Source: Fistularia commersonii (taxonomy: Eukaryota; Chordata; Actinopteri; Syngnathiformes; Fistulariidae). Taken from it: DNA of 64,000 bases. Shown one piece after another: positions 38,367-50,400 of the stretch. The stretch spans positions 248,001 through 312,000 of the forward strand of contig JBBMNZ010000070.1 of NCBI GenBank assembly GCA_037954325.1, read 5' to 3'. Both the position numbers and the translations under genes were made by a program. The notes beneath the pieces are model-generated. The model did no database searches and was not told the origin of the DNA. It worked only from the letters and a program-made list of their open reading frames with translations. Within the stretch, counting starts at the first letter, position 1. Each line of letters opens with the position of its first letter.

Positions 38367-39625
38367 GCTTCAACTCGGTGAGATAAGCACTTTTTGAACG
38401 AAAGGCTCTATTTTTTGATCTTGTCGCTGGATTACACTGAATTTGACATATATTGTACAGAATCATGTCCAATACAACATCTATCAACAGTAGAAACAGG
38501 TTTGTTGAAATTAATTAGTTATATCCTCTCTTCATCAAAAACGCTTCAACTCGGTGAGATAAACACATTTTGAACGAATGGCTATATCTTTTGAGCCTGT
38601 GATGGGATTACACTGAATTTGACATATATTGTTCAGAATCATGTCCTAAAAAACATATTTACAAGTAGACACCAACTTGATGATATTCATTAGTTATTTC
38701 CACTCCTAATCATAAACACTTCAACTCAGTGAGATAAGCAGTTTTTGCATGAATGGCTATTTTTTTTTATATATTGTTACTGGATTACACTGAATTTGAC
38801 ATTTTTTTTGTGCAGAATCATGTCCTAAACAACATATTTCAACAGCAGAAAACAGCTTGATGAAATTCATTAGTTTTTTCCACTCCGAATCAAAAACGCT
38901 TCAACTCGGTGAGATGAGTACTTTTTGAACAAATGGCTATATCTTTTGAACTTGTAGCTTGATTACACTGAATTTGACATATATTGTACAGAATCATGTT
39001 CTAAATAACATATTTCCGAAGGCAAAAACCAGCTTGATGAAATCCATTAGATATTTCCACTCCCAATCAAAAACGCTTCAATTCGGTCTCATAAGCACGT
39101 TTTGAGCAAATTGCTATATCCTTTGAACCTGTGATGGGCTCACACTGAATTTGACATATATTTTGGAGAATCATGTCCTAAACAATATATTTCAACAGCA
39201 GAAACCAGCTTGATGAAATTCTTCAGTTTTTTCCACTCCTAATCAAAAACGTCTCAACTCAGTGAGATAAGCCCTTTTTGAACGAATGGCTATATCTTTT
39301 GAACCTGTGAAGGGATTACGCTGAAGTTTACATATATTTTGCAAAATCATATCCTTAACAACATATTTCAACAGCAGAAACCAGCTTGATGAAATTCATT
39401 AATAATTTCCACTCCTAATCAAAAACGCTTCAACTCGGTGAGATAAGCACTTTTTGAACGAATGGCTATATCTTTTAAAATTTTGATGGGATTGCACTGA
39501 ATAGGACATATATTGTGCAGAATCATGTCCTAAACAACATATTTCAACAGCAGAAACCAGCTTGATGAAATTCATTACTTTTTTTTTTCCACTCCGAATA
39601 AAAAACGCTTAAATTTGGTGTTATA
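38367..39625. repeat. HOR-11 unit U5, partial, cut by the junction
   Basis: It starts with the x1-replacement monomer at 38367, then x2, x3, y2, y3, y4, y5 and 19 bp of y6. y1 is missing between x3 and y2. Divergence from the other units is higher here, for example GTTTACATATATTTTGC near 39325. That is consistent with a position at the edge of the array. Confidence 0.82.
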
Positions 39626-39653
39626 GGTCCAATGTCTTCAACATGTCTTCAAC
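39607..39653. other. Junction between satellite families A and B
   Basis: A family-A monomer of the HOR-11 y6 type starts at 39607 and breaks off after 19 bp, at 39625. Six bases with no satellite match follow (GGTCCA, 39626-39631). Then ATGTCTTCAAC occurs twice in tandem (39632-39642 and 39643-39653), and the second copy runs straight into a normal family-B monomer head. The next B monomer starts 176 bp later, at 39822. The filler plus short tandem duplication resembles a repaired break or template switch; that mechanism is inferred. Confidence 0.85.
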
Positions 39654-41295
39654 TCAGTGAGATAAACACTTTTTGACCGAATGGCTATATCTTTTCAAAA
39701 TTTTGCAGGATCACAATGATTTTGACTTATATTATGCAGAATCAAGCCCTTTTCAACATATTTCAGCACCAGCAAGCTGCTAGAAAAGATTCTTTAGTTA
39801 TTGACAATCTTTATCAAAAACGCTTCAACTCAGTGAGATAAACACTTTTTGACCGTATGGCTATATCTTTTCAAAATGTTGCAGGATCACAATGATTTTG
39901 ACTTATATTATGCAGAATCAAGCCCTTTTCAACATATTTCAGCACCAGCAAGCTGCTAGAAAAGAATCTTTAGTTATTGACACTCTTTATCAAAAACGCT
40001 TCAACTCAGTGAGATAAACACTTTTTGACCATATGGCTATATCTTTTCAAAATGTTGCAGGATCACAATGAATTTGACTTATATTATGCAGAATCAAGCC
40101 CTTTTCAACATATTTCAGCGCCAGAAAGCTGCTAGAAAGGAATCTTTAGTTATTGACACTCTGTTGCAAAAAAGCTTCAACTCAGTGAGATGAACATTTT
40201 TTGATCATATGGCTATATCTTTTTAAAATGTTTCAGGATCACAATGATTTTGACTTATATTATGCAGAATCAAGCCCTTTTCAACATATTTCAGCACCAG
40301 CAAGCTGCTAGAAAGGAATCTCTAGTTATTGACACTCTTTATCAAAAAATCTTCACCTCAGTGAGATAAACACTTTTTGACCATATGGCTATATCTTTTT
40401 AAAATGTTGCAGGATCACAACGATTTTGACTTATATTATGCAGAATCAAGCCCTTTTCAACATATTTCAGCACCAGCAAGCTGCTAGAAAGGAATCTTTA
40501 GTTATTGACACTCTGTTTCAAAAAAGCTTCAACTCAGTGAGATAAACACTTTTTGACCATATGGCTATATCTTTTTAAAATGTTGCAGGATCACAATGAT
40601 TTTGACTTATATTATGCAGAATCAAGCCCTTTTCAACATATTTCAGCACCAGCAAGCTGCTAGAAAGGAATCTTTAGTTATTGACACTCTTTATCAAAAA
40701 CGCTTCAACTCTGTGAGATCAACACTTTTTGACCGTATGGCTATATCTTTTCACAATGTTGCAGGATCACAATGATTTTGACTTATATTATGCAGAATCA
40801 AGCCCTTTTCAACATATTTCAGCACCAGCAAGCTGCTAGAAAGGAATCTTTAGTTATTGACACTCTGTTGCAAAAAAGCTTCAACTCAGTGAGAAAAACA
40901 GTTTTTGACCATATTGCTATATCTTTTCAAAATGTTGAAGTAACACAATGATTTTGACTTATATTATGCAGAATCAAGCCCTTTTCAACATATTTCAGCA
41001 CCAGCAAGCTGCTAGAATGGAATCTTTAGTTATTGACACTCTTTATCAAAAACGCATCAACTCAGTGAGATAAACACTTTTTGACCGTATGGCTATATCT
41101 TTTCAAAATGTTGCAGGATCACATAGGTTTTGACTTATATTATGCAGAATCAAGCCCTTTTCAACATATTTCAGCACCAGCAAGCTGCTAGAAAGGAATC
41201 TTTAGTTATTGACACTCTGTTGCAAAAAAGTTTCAACTCAGTGAGATAAACACTTTTTGACCGTATGGCTATATCTTTTCAAAATGTTGCAGGAT

Positions 41296-42001
41296 CACAA
41301 TGATTTTGACTTATATTATGCAGAATTAAGCCCTTTTCAACATATTTCAGCACCAGCAAGCTGCTAGAAAGGAATATTTAGTTATTGACACTCTTTATCA
41401 AAAACGCTTCAACTCAGTGAGATAAACACTTTTTGACCATATGGCTATATCTTTTCAAAATGTTGCAGGATCACAATGATTTTGACTTACATTATACAGA
41501 ATCAAGTCCTTTTCAACATATTTCAGCACCAGCAAGCTGCTAGAAAGGAATCTTTAGTTTTCGGACACTCTGTTGCTAAAAAGCTTCAACTCAGTGAGAA
41601 AAACAGTTTTTTACCATATTGCTATATCTTTTCAAAATGTTGCAGGAACACAATGATTTTGACTTATATTATGCAGAATTAAGCCCTTTTCAACATATTT
41701 CAGCACCAGCAAGCTGCTAGAAAGGAATATTTAGTTATTGACACTCTTTATCAAAAACGCTTCAACTCAGTGAGATAAACACTTTTTGACCATATGGCTA
41801 TATCTTTTCAAAATGTTGCAGGATCACAATGATTTTGACTTACATTATGCAGAATCAAGTCCTTTTCAACATATTTCAGCACCAGCAAGCTGCTAGAAAG
41901 GAATCTTTAGTTTTCGGACACTCTGTTGCTAAAAAGCTTCAACTCAGTGAGAAAAACAGTTTTTTACCATATTGCTATATCTTTTCAAAATGTTGCAGGA
42001 A
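41296..42001. repeat. Tandem dimer duplication in family B (2 x 353 bp)
   Basis: 41296-41648 and 41649-42001 are near identical. The pair carries TTAGTTTTCGGACAC instead of TTAGTTATTGACAC, a one-base insertion that makes one monomer 177 bp. The extra base leaves an open frame running through more than one monomer here, which is a chance effect. Confidence 0.88.
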
Positions 42002-43697
42002 CACAATGATTTTGACTTATATTATGCAGAATCAAGCCCTTTTCAACATATTTCAGCACCAGCAAGCTGCTAGAATGGAATCTTTAGTTATTGACACTCT
42101 TTATCAAAAACGCATCAACTCAGTGAGATAAACACTTTTTGACCGTATGGCTATATCTTTTCAAAATGTTGCAGGATCACATAGGTTTTGACTTATATTA
42201 TGCAGAATTAAGCCCTTTTCAACATATTTCAGCACCAGCAAGCTGCAACAAAAGAATCTTTAGTTATTGACACTCTTTATCAAAAACGCTTTAACTCAGT
42301 GAGATAAACACTTTTTGACCGTATGGCTATATCTTTTCAAAATGTTGCAGGATCACATAGGTTTTGACTTATATTATGCAGAATCAAGCCCTTTTCAACA
42401 TATTTCAGCACCAGCAAGCTGCTAGAAAGGAATCTTTAGTTATTGACACTCTGTTGCAAAAAAGTTTCAACTCAGTGAGATAAACACTTTTTGACCGTAT
42501 GGCTATATCTTTTCAAAATGTTGTAGGATCACAATGATTTTGACTTATATTATGCAGAATCGAGCCCTTTTCAACATATTTCAGCACCAGCAAGCTGCTA
42601 GAAAGGAATATTTAGTTATTGACACTCTGTTGCAAAAAAGCTTCAACTCAGTGAGAAAAACAGTTTTTGACCATATTGCTATATCTTTTCAAAATGTTGC
42701 AGGAACACAATGATTTTGACTTATATTATGCAGAATCAAGCCCTTTTCAACATATTTCAGCACCAGCAAGCTGCTAGAATGGAATCTTTAGTTATTGACA
42801 CTCTGTATCAAAAACGCATCAACTCAGTGAGATAAACACTTTTTGACCGTATGGCTATATCTTTTCAAAATGTTGCAGGATCACATAGGTTTTGACTAAT
42901 ATTATGCAGAATCAAGCCCTTTTCAACATATTTCAGCACCAGCAAGCTGCTAGAAAGGAATCTTTAGTTATTGACACTCTGTTGCAAAAAAGTTTCAACT
43001 CAGTGAGATAAACACTTTTTGACCGTATGGCTATATCTTTTCAAAATGTTGCAGGATCACAATGATTTTGACTTATATTATGCAAAATCGAGCCCTTTTC
43101 AACATATTTCAGCACCAGCAAGCTGCTAGAAAGGAATATTTAGTTATTGACACTCTTTTGCAAAAAAGCTTCAACTCAGTGAGATAAACACTTTTTGACC
43201 GTATGGCTGTATCTTTTCAAAATGTTGCAGGATCACAATGAATTTGACTTATATCATGCAGAATCAAGCCCTTTTCAAAATATTTCAGCACCAGCAAGCT
43301 GCTAGAAAGGAATCTTTAGTTATTGACACTCTGTTGCAAAAAAGCTTCAACTCAGTGAGAAAAACAGTTTTTGACCATATTGCTATATCTTTTCAAAATG
43401 TTGCAGGAACACAATGATTTTGACTTATATTATGCAAAATCAAGCCCTTTTCAACATATTTCAGCACCAGCAAGCTGCTAGAATGGAATCTTTAGTTATT
43501 GACACTCTTTATCAAAAACGCTTCAACTCAGTGAGATAAACACTTTTTGACCGTATGGCTATATCTTTTCAAAATGTTGCAGGATCACATAGGTTTTGAC
43601 TTATATTATGCAGAATCAAGCCCTTTTCAACATACTTCAACACCAGCAAGCTGCTAGAAAGGAATCTTTAGTTATTGACACTCTGTTGCAAAAAAGT

Positions 43698-44401
43698 TTC
43701 AACTCAGTGAGATAAACACTTTTTGACCGTATGGCTATATCTTTTCAAAATGTTGCAGGATCACAATGATTTTGACTTATATTATGCAGAGTCAAGCCCT
43801 TTTCAACATATGTCAGCACCAGCAAGCTGCTAGAAAGGAATCTTTAGTTATTGACACTCTTTTCCAAACACGCTTCAACTCAGTGAGATAAACACTTTTT
43901 GACCATATGGCTATATCTTTTTAAAATGTTTCAGGATCAAAATAATTTTGACTTATATTATGCAGAATCAAGCCCTTTTCAACATATTTCAGCACCAGCA
44001 AGCTGCTAGAAAGGAATCTTTAATAATTGACACTCTGTTGCAAAAAAGCTTCAACTCAGTGAGATAAACACTTTTTGACCGTATGGCTATATCTTTTCAA
44101 AATGTTGCAGGATCACAATGATTTTGACTTATATTATGCAGAGTCAAGCCCTTTTCAACATATGTCAGCACCAGCAAGCTGCTAGAAAGGAATCTTTAGT
44201 TATTGACACTCTTTTCCAAAGACGCTTCAACTCAGTGAGATAAACACTTTTTGACCATATGGCTATATCTTTTTAAAATGTTTCAGGATCAAAATAATTT
44301 TGACTTATATTATGCAGAATCAAGCCCTTTTCAACATATTTCAGCACCAGCAAGCTGCTAGAAAGGAATCTTTAATAATTGACACTCTGTTGCAAAAAAG
44401 C
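43698..44401. repeat. Tandem dimer duplication in family B (2 x 352 bp)
   Basis: 43698-44049 and 44050-44401 match at an exact 352-bp offset. They share AGAGTCAAGCCC, ATATGTCAGCACC, TTTCAGGATCAAAATAATTT and TTTAATAATTGACAC. Differences are single bases, for example CCAAACACGC against CCAAAGACGC. Confidence 0.88.
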
Positions 44402-47400
44402 TTCAACTCAGTGAGATAAACACTTTTTGACCATATGGCTATATCTTTCAAATTGTTACAGGATCACAATGATTTTGACTTATATTATGCAGAATTAAGC
44501 CCTTTTCAACATATTTCAGCACCAGCAAGCTGCAACAAAAGAATCTTTAGTTATTGACACTCTTTATCAAAAACGCTTCAACTCAGTGAGATAAACACTT
44601 TTTGACCGTATGGCTATATCTTTTCAAAATGTTGCAGGATCACAATGATTTTGATTTATATTATGCAGAATCAAGCCCTTTTCAACATATTTCAGCACCA
44701 GCAAGCTGCTAGAAAGGGATCTATAGTTATTGACACTCTTTTCCAAAGACGCTTCAACTCAGTGAGATAAACACTTTTTGACCATATGGTTATATCTTTT
44801 TAAAATGTTGCAGGATCACAATGATTTTGACTTATATTATGCAGAATCAAGCCCTTTTCAACATATTTAAGCACCAGCAAGCTGCTAGAAAGGAATCTTT
44901 AGTTATTGACACTCTGTTGCTAAAAAGCTTCAACTCAGTGAGATAAACACTTTTTGACCATATGGCTTTATCTTTTTAAAATGTTGCAGGATCACAATGA
45001 ATTTGACTTATATTATGCAGAATCAAGCCCTTTTCAACATATTTCAGCACCAGCAAGCTGCTAGAAAGGAATCTTTAGTTTTCGGACACTCTGTTGCTAA
45101 AAAGCTTCAACTCAGTGAGATAAACACCTTTTGACCATATGGCTTTATCTTTTTAAAATGTTGCAGGATCACAATGAATTTGACTTATATTATGCAGAAT
45201 CAAGCCCTTTTCAACATATTTAGGCACCAGCAAGCTGCTAGAAAGGAATCTTTAGTTATGTACACTCTGTTGCAAAAAAGCTTCAACTCAGTGAGAAAAA
45301 CACATTTTGACCATATGGCTATATCTTTTCAAAATGTTGCAGGATCACAATGATTTTGATTTATATTATGCAGAATCAAGCCCTTTTCAACATATTTCAG
45401 CACCAGCAAGCTGCTAGAAAGGAATCTTTAGTTATCGACACTCTTTATCAAAAACGCTTCAACTCTGTGAGATAAACACTTTTTGACCGTATGGCTATAT
45501 CTTTTCAAAATTTTGCAGGATTACAATGAATTTGACTTATATTATGCAGAATCAAGCCCTTTTCAACATATTTCAGCACCAGCAAGCTGCTAGAAAGGAA
45601 TCTTTAGTTATGACACTCTGTTGCTAAAAAGCTTCAACTCAGTGAGATAAACACTTTTTGACCATATGGCTATATCTTTTTAAAATGTTGCAGGATCACA
45701 ATGATTTTGACTTATATTATGCAGAATCAAGCCCTTTTCAACATATTTCAGCACCAGCAAGCTGCTAGAAAGGAATCTTTAGTTATTGACACTCTTTTAC
45801 AAAAAAGCTTCAACTCAGTGAGATAAACACTTTTTGACCGTATGGCTATATCTTTTCAAAATGTTGCAGGATCACAATGAATTTGACTTATATTATGCAG
45901 AATCAAGCCCTTTTCAACATATTTCAGCACCAGCAAGCTGCTAGAAAGGAATCTTTAGTTATGTACACTCTGTTGCAAAAAAGCTTCAACTCAGTGAGAA
46001 AAACACATTTTGACCATATGGCTATATCTTTTCAAAATGTTGCAGGATCACAATGATTTTGATTTATATTATGCAGAATCAAGCCCTTTTCAACATATTT
46101 CAGCACCAGCAAGCTGCTAGAAAGGAATCTTTAGTTATTGACACTCTTTATCAAAAACGCTTCAACTCTGTGAGATAAACACTTTTTGACCGTATGGCTA
46201 TATCTTTTCAAAATGTTGCAGGATCACAATGATTTTGACTTGTATTATGCAGAATCAAGCCCTTTTCAACATATGTCAGCACCAGCAAGCTGCTAGAAAG
46301 GAATCTTTAGTTATTGACACTCTGTTGCAAAAAAGCTTCAACTCAGTAAGAAAAACAGTTTTTGACCCTATTGCTATATCTTTTCAAAATGTTGCAGGAA
46401 CACAATGATTTTGACTTATATTATGCAGAATCAAGCCCTTTTCAACATATTTCAGCACCAGCAAGCTGCTAGAATGGAATCTTTAGTTATTGACACTCTA
46501 TATCAAAAACGCATCAACTCAGTGAGATAAACACTTTTTGACCGTATGGCTATATCTTTTCAAAATGTTGCAGGATCACATAGGTTTTGACTTATATTAT
46601 GCAGAATCAAGCCCTTTTCAACATATTTCAGCACCAGCAAGCTGCTAGAAAGGAATCTTTAGTTATTGACACTCTGTTGCAAAAAAGTTTCAACTCAGTG
46701 AGATAAACACTTTTTGACCGTATGGCTATATCTTTTCAAAATGTTGCAGGATCACAATGATTTTGACTTATATTATGCAGAATCAAGCCCTTTTCAACAT
46801 ATTTCAGCACCAGCAAGCTGCTAGAAAGGAATCCTTAGTTATTGACACTCTTTTGCAAAAAAGCTTCAACTCAGTGAGATAAACACTTTTTGACCGTATG
46901 GCTATATCTTTTCAAAATGTTGTAGGATCACAATGAATTTGACTTATATTATGCAGAATCAAGCCCTTTTCAACATATTTCAGCGCCAGAAAGCTGCTAG
47001 AAAGGAATCTTTAGTTATTGACACTCTGTTGCAAAAAAGCTTCAACTCAGTGAGATGAACATTTTTTGATCATATGGCTATATCTTTTTAAAATGTTTCA
47101 GGATCAAAATGATTTTGACTTATATTATGCAGAATCAAGCCCTTTTCAACATATTTCAGCACCAGCAAGCTGCTAGAAAGGAATCTCTAGTTATTGACAC
47201 TCTTTATCAAAAAATCTTCACCTCAGTGAGATAAACACTTTTTGACAATATGGCTATATCTTTTTAAAATGTTTCAGGATCACAATGATTTTGACTTATA
47301 TTATGCAGAATCAAGCCCTTTTCAACATATTTCAGCACCAGCAAGCTGCTAGAAAGGAATCTTTAGTTATTGACACTCTGTTGCAAAAAAGCTTCAACTC

Positions 47401-50400
47401 AGTGAGAAAAACAGTTTTTGACCATATTGCTATATCTTTTCAAAATGTTGCAGGAACACAATGATTTTGACTTATATTATGCAGAATCAAGCCCTTTTCA
47501 ACATATTTCAGCACCAGCAAGCTGCTAGAAAGGAATCTTTAGTTATTGACAGTCTTTATCAAAAACGCATCAACTCAGTGAGATAAACACTTTTTGACCG
47601 TATGGCTATATCTTTTCAAAATGTTGCAGGATCACATAGGTTTTGACTTATATTATGCAGAATCAAGCCCTTTTCAACATATTTCAGCACCAGCAAGCTG
47701 CTAGAAAGGAATCTTTAGTTATTGACACTCTGTTGCAAAAAAGTTTCAACTCAGTGAGATAAACACTTTTTGACCGTATGGCTATATCTTTTCAAAATGT
47801 TGCAGGATCACAATGATTTTGACTTATATTATGCAGAGTCAAGCCCTTTTCAACATATGTCAGCACCAGCAAGCTGCTAGAAAGGAATCTTTAGTTATTG
47901 ACACTCTTTATCAAAAACGCTTCAACTCTGTGAGATAAACACTTTTTGACCGTATGGCTATATCTTTTCAAAATGTTGCAGGATCACAATGATTTTGACT
48001 TATATTATGCAGAATCAAGCCCTTTTCAACATATTTCAGCACCAGCAAGCTGCTAGAAAGGAATCTTTAGTTATTGACACTCTGTTGCAAAAAAGCTTCA
48101 ACTCAGTGAGAAAAACAGTTTTTGACCATATTGCTATATCTTTTCAAAATGTTGCAGGAACACAATGATTTTGACTTATATTATGCAGAATCAAGCCCTT
48201 TTCAACATATTTCAGCACCAGCAAGCTGCTAGAATGGAATCTTTAGTTATTGACACTCTTTATCAAAAACACATCAACTCAGTGAGATAAACACTTTTTG
48301 ACCGTATGGCTATATCTTTTCAAAATGTTGCAGGATCACATAGGTTTTGACTTATATTATGCAGAATCAAGCCCTTTTCAACATATTTCAGCACCAGCAA
48401 GCTGCTAGAAAGGAATCTTTAGTTATTGACACTCTGTTGCAAAAAAGTTTCAACTCAGTGAGATAAACACTTTTTGACCGTATGGCTATATCTTTTCAAA
48501 ATGTTGCAGGATCACAATGATTTTGACTTATATTATGCAGAATTGAGCCCTTTTCAACATATTTCAGCACCAGCAAGCTGCTAGAAAGGAATATTTAGTT
48601 ATTGACACTCTTTTGCAAAAAAGCTTCAACTCAGTGAGATAAACACTTTTTGACCGTATGGCTGTATCTTTTCAAAATGTTGCAGGATCACAATGAATTT
48701 GACTTATATCATGCAGAATCAAGCCCTTTTCAACATATTTCAGCACCAGCAAGCTGCTGGAATGGAATCTTTAGTTATTGACACTCTTTATCAAAAAAGC
48801 TTCAACTCAGTGAGATAAACACTTTATGACCGTATGGCTATATATTTTCAAAATATTGCAGGATCACATAGGTTTTGACTTATATTATGCAGAATCAAGC
48901 CCTTTTCAACATATTTCAGCACCAGCAAGCTGCTAGAAAGGAATCTTTAGTTATGTACACTCTGGTGAAAAAAAGCTTCAACTCAGTGAGAAAAACACAT
49001 TTTGACCATATGGCTATATCTTTTCAAAATGTTGCAGGATCACAATGATTTTGATTTATATTATGCAGAATCAAGCCCTTTTCAACATATTTCAGCACCA
49101 GCAAGCTGCTAGAAAGGAATCTTTAGTTATTGACAATCTTTATCAAAAACGCTTTAACTCTGTGAGATAAACACTTTTTGACCGTATGGCTATATCTTTT
49201 CAAAATGTTGCAGGATGACAATGAATTTGACTTATATCATGCAGAATCAAGCCCTTTTCAACATTTTTCAGCACCAGCAAGCTGCTAGAAAGGAATCTTT
49301 AGTTATTGACACTCTGTTGCAAAAAAGCTTCAACTCAGTGAGAAAAACAGTTTTTGACCATATTGCTATATCTTTTCAAAATGTTGCAGGAACACAATGA
49401 TTTTGACTTATATTATGCAGAATCAAGCCCTTTTCAACATATTTCAGCACCAGCAAGCTGCTAGAATGGAATCTTTAGTTATTGACACTCTTTATCAAAA
49501 TGCTTCAACTCAGTGAGATAAACACTTTTTGACCGTATGGCTATATCTTTTCAAAATGTTGCAGGATCACATAGGTTTTGACTTATATTATGCAGAATCA
49601 AGCCCTTTTCAACATATTTCAGCACCAGCAAGCTGCTAGAAAGGAATCTTTAGTTATTGACACTCTGTTGCAAAAAAGTTTCAACTCAGTGAGATAAACA
49701 CTTTTTGACCGTATGGCTATATCTTTTCAAAATGTTGCAGGATCACAATGATTTTGACTTACATTATGCAGAGTCAAGCCCTTTTCAACATATGTCAGCA
49801 CCAGCAAGCTGCTAGAAAGGAATCTTTAGTTATTGACACTCTTTATCAAAAAAGCTTCAACTCAGTGAGATAAACACTTTTTGACCGTATGGCTATATCT
49901 TTTCAAAATGTTGCAGGATCACAATGATTTTGACTTATATTATGCAGAATCAAGCACTTTTCAACATATTTCAGCACCAGCAAGCTGCTAGAAAGGAATC
50001 TATAGTTATTGACACTCTTTTCCAAAGACGCTTCAACTCAGTGAGATAAACACTTTTTGACCATATGGCTATATCTTTTTAAAATGTTTCAGGATCACAA
50101 TAATTTTGACTTATATTATGCAGAATCAAGCCCTTTTCAACATATTTCAGCACCAGCAAGCTGCTAGAAAGGAATCTTTAGTCATTGACACTCTGTTGCA
50201 AAAAACCTTCAACTCAGTGAGATAAACACTTTTTGACCATATGGCTATATCTTTTCAAATTGTTACAGGATCACAATGATTTTGACTTATATTATGCAGA
50301 ATTAAGCCCTTTTCAACATATTTCAGCACCAGCAAGCTGCTAGAAAAGAATCTTTAGTTATTGACACTCTTTATCAAAAAAGCTTCAACTCAGTGAGATA

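Larger units (their letters stand above)
1..39625. repeat. Satellite family A, 176-bp monomers, about 225 copies
   Basis: Monomer starts (phase set at the GCTTCAACTC motif) fall at 4, 181, 357, 533, 708, 883 and 1059, giving steps of 175-177 bp, and this continues to the junction at 39625. A typical monomer has in order: GCTTCAACTCGGTGAGATAA (1-20), a T5 run (25-29), GAACGAATGGC (30-40), TATATCTTTT (41-50), CTGGATTACACTG (61-73), GCAGAATCATGTCC (91-104), CAACATATTTCAACAGCAG (109-127), GCTTGATGAAATTCATTAG (134-152) and AATCAAAAAC (167-176). GC of a representative monomer is 61/176. Single monomers differ by scattered substitutions and 1-3 bp indels. All copies I read are in one orientation. 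A centromeric or pericentromeric location is inferred from array length and monomer size; the family was not recognised. Confidence 0.97.
30058..39625. repeat. HOR-11 domain: 11-monomer higher-order repeat and longer variants
   Basis: The y2 marker GAGATGAGTAC occurs at 30598, 32543, 34491, 36788 and 38911. The steps are 1945, 1948, 2297 and 2123 bp, or 11, 11, 13 and 12 monomers. The basic order is x1, x2, y1, y2, y3, y4, y5, y6, y7, y8, x3. Type y1 is recognised by CAACTCGTAGCTTTG, y3 by TTCGGTCTCATAAGC and y7 by CTCAGTGAGATAAGC with a TTTTGATGGG body. The last unit is cut off by the junction with family B inside y6. Confidence 0.92.

Noticed and set aside
39626..39644. Trace of a mobile element at the A/B junction
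   Set aside because: Only 6 bp are unexplained. There are no terminal repeats, and the short duplication is of satellite sequence and lies on one side only, so it is not a target-site duplication around an insert.
41829..42131. Open frame of 100 codons in family B, with relatives at 41476, 49215, 55251 (minus) and 59651 (minus)
   Set aside because: It stays open only because a one-base insertion in one monomer (177 bp) changes the frame. The amino-acid sequence repeats because the DNA does. No sign of a gene.
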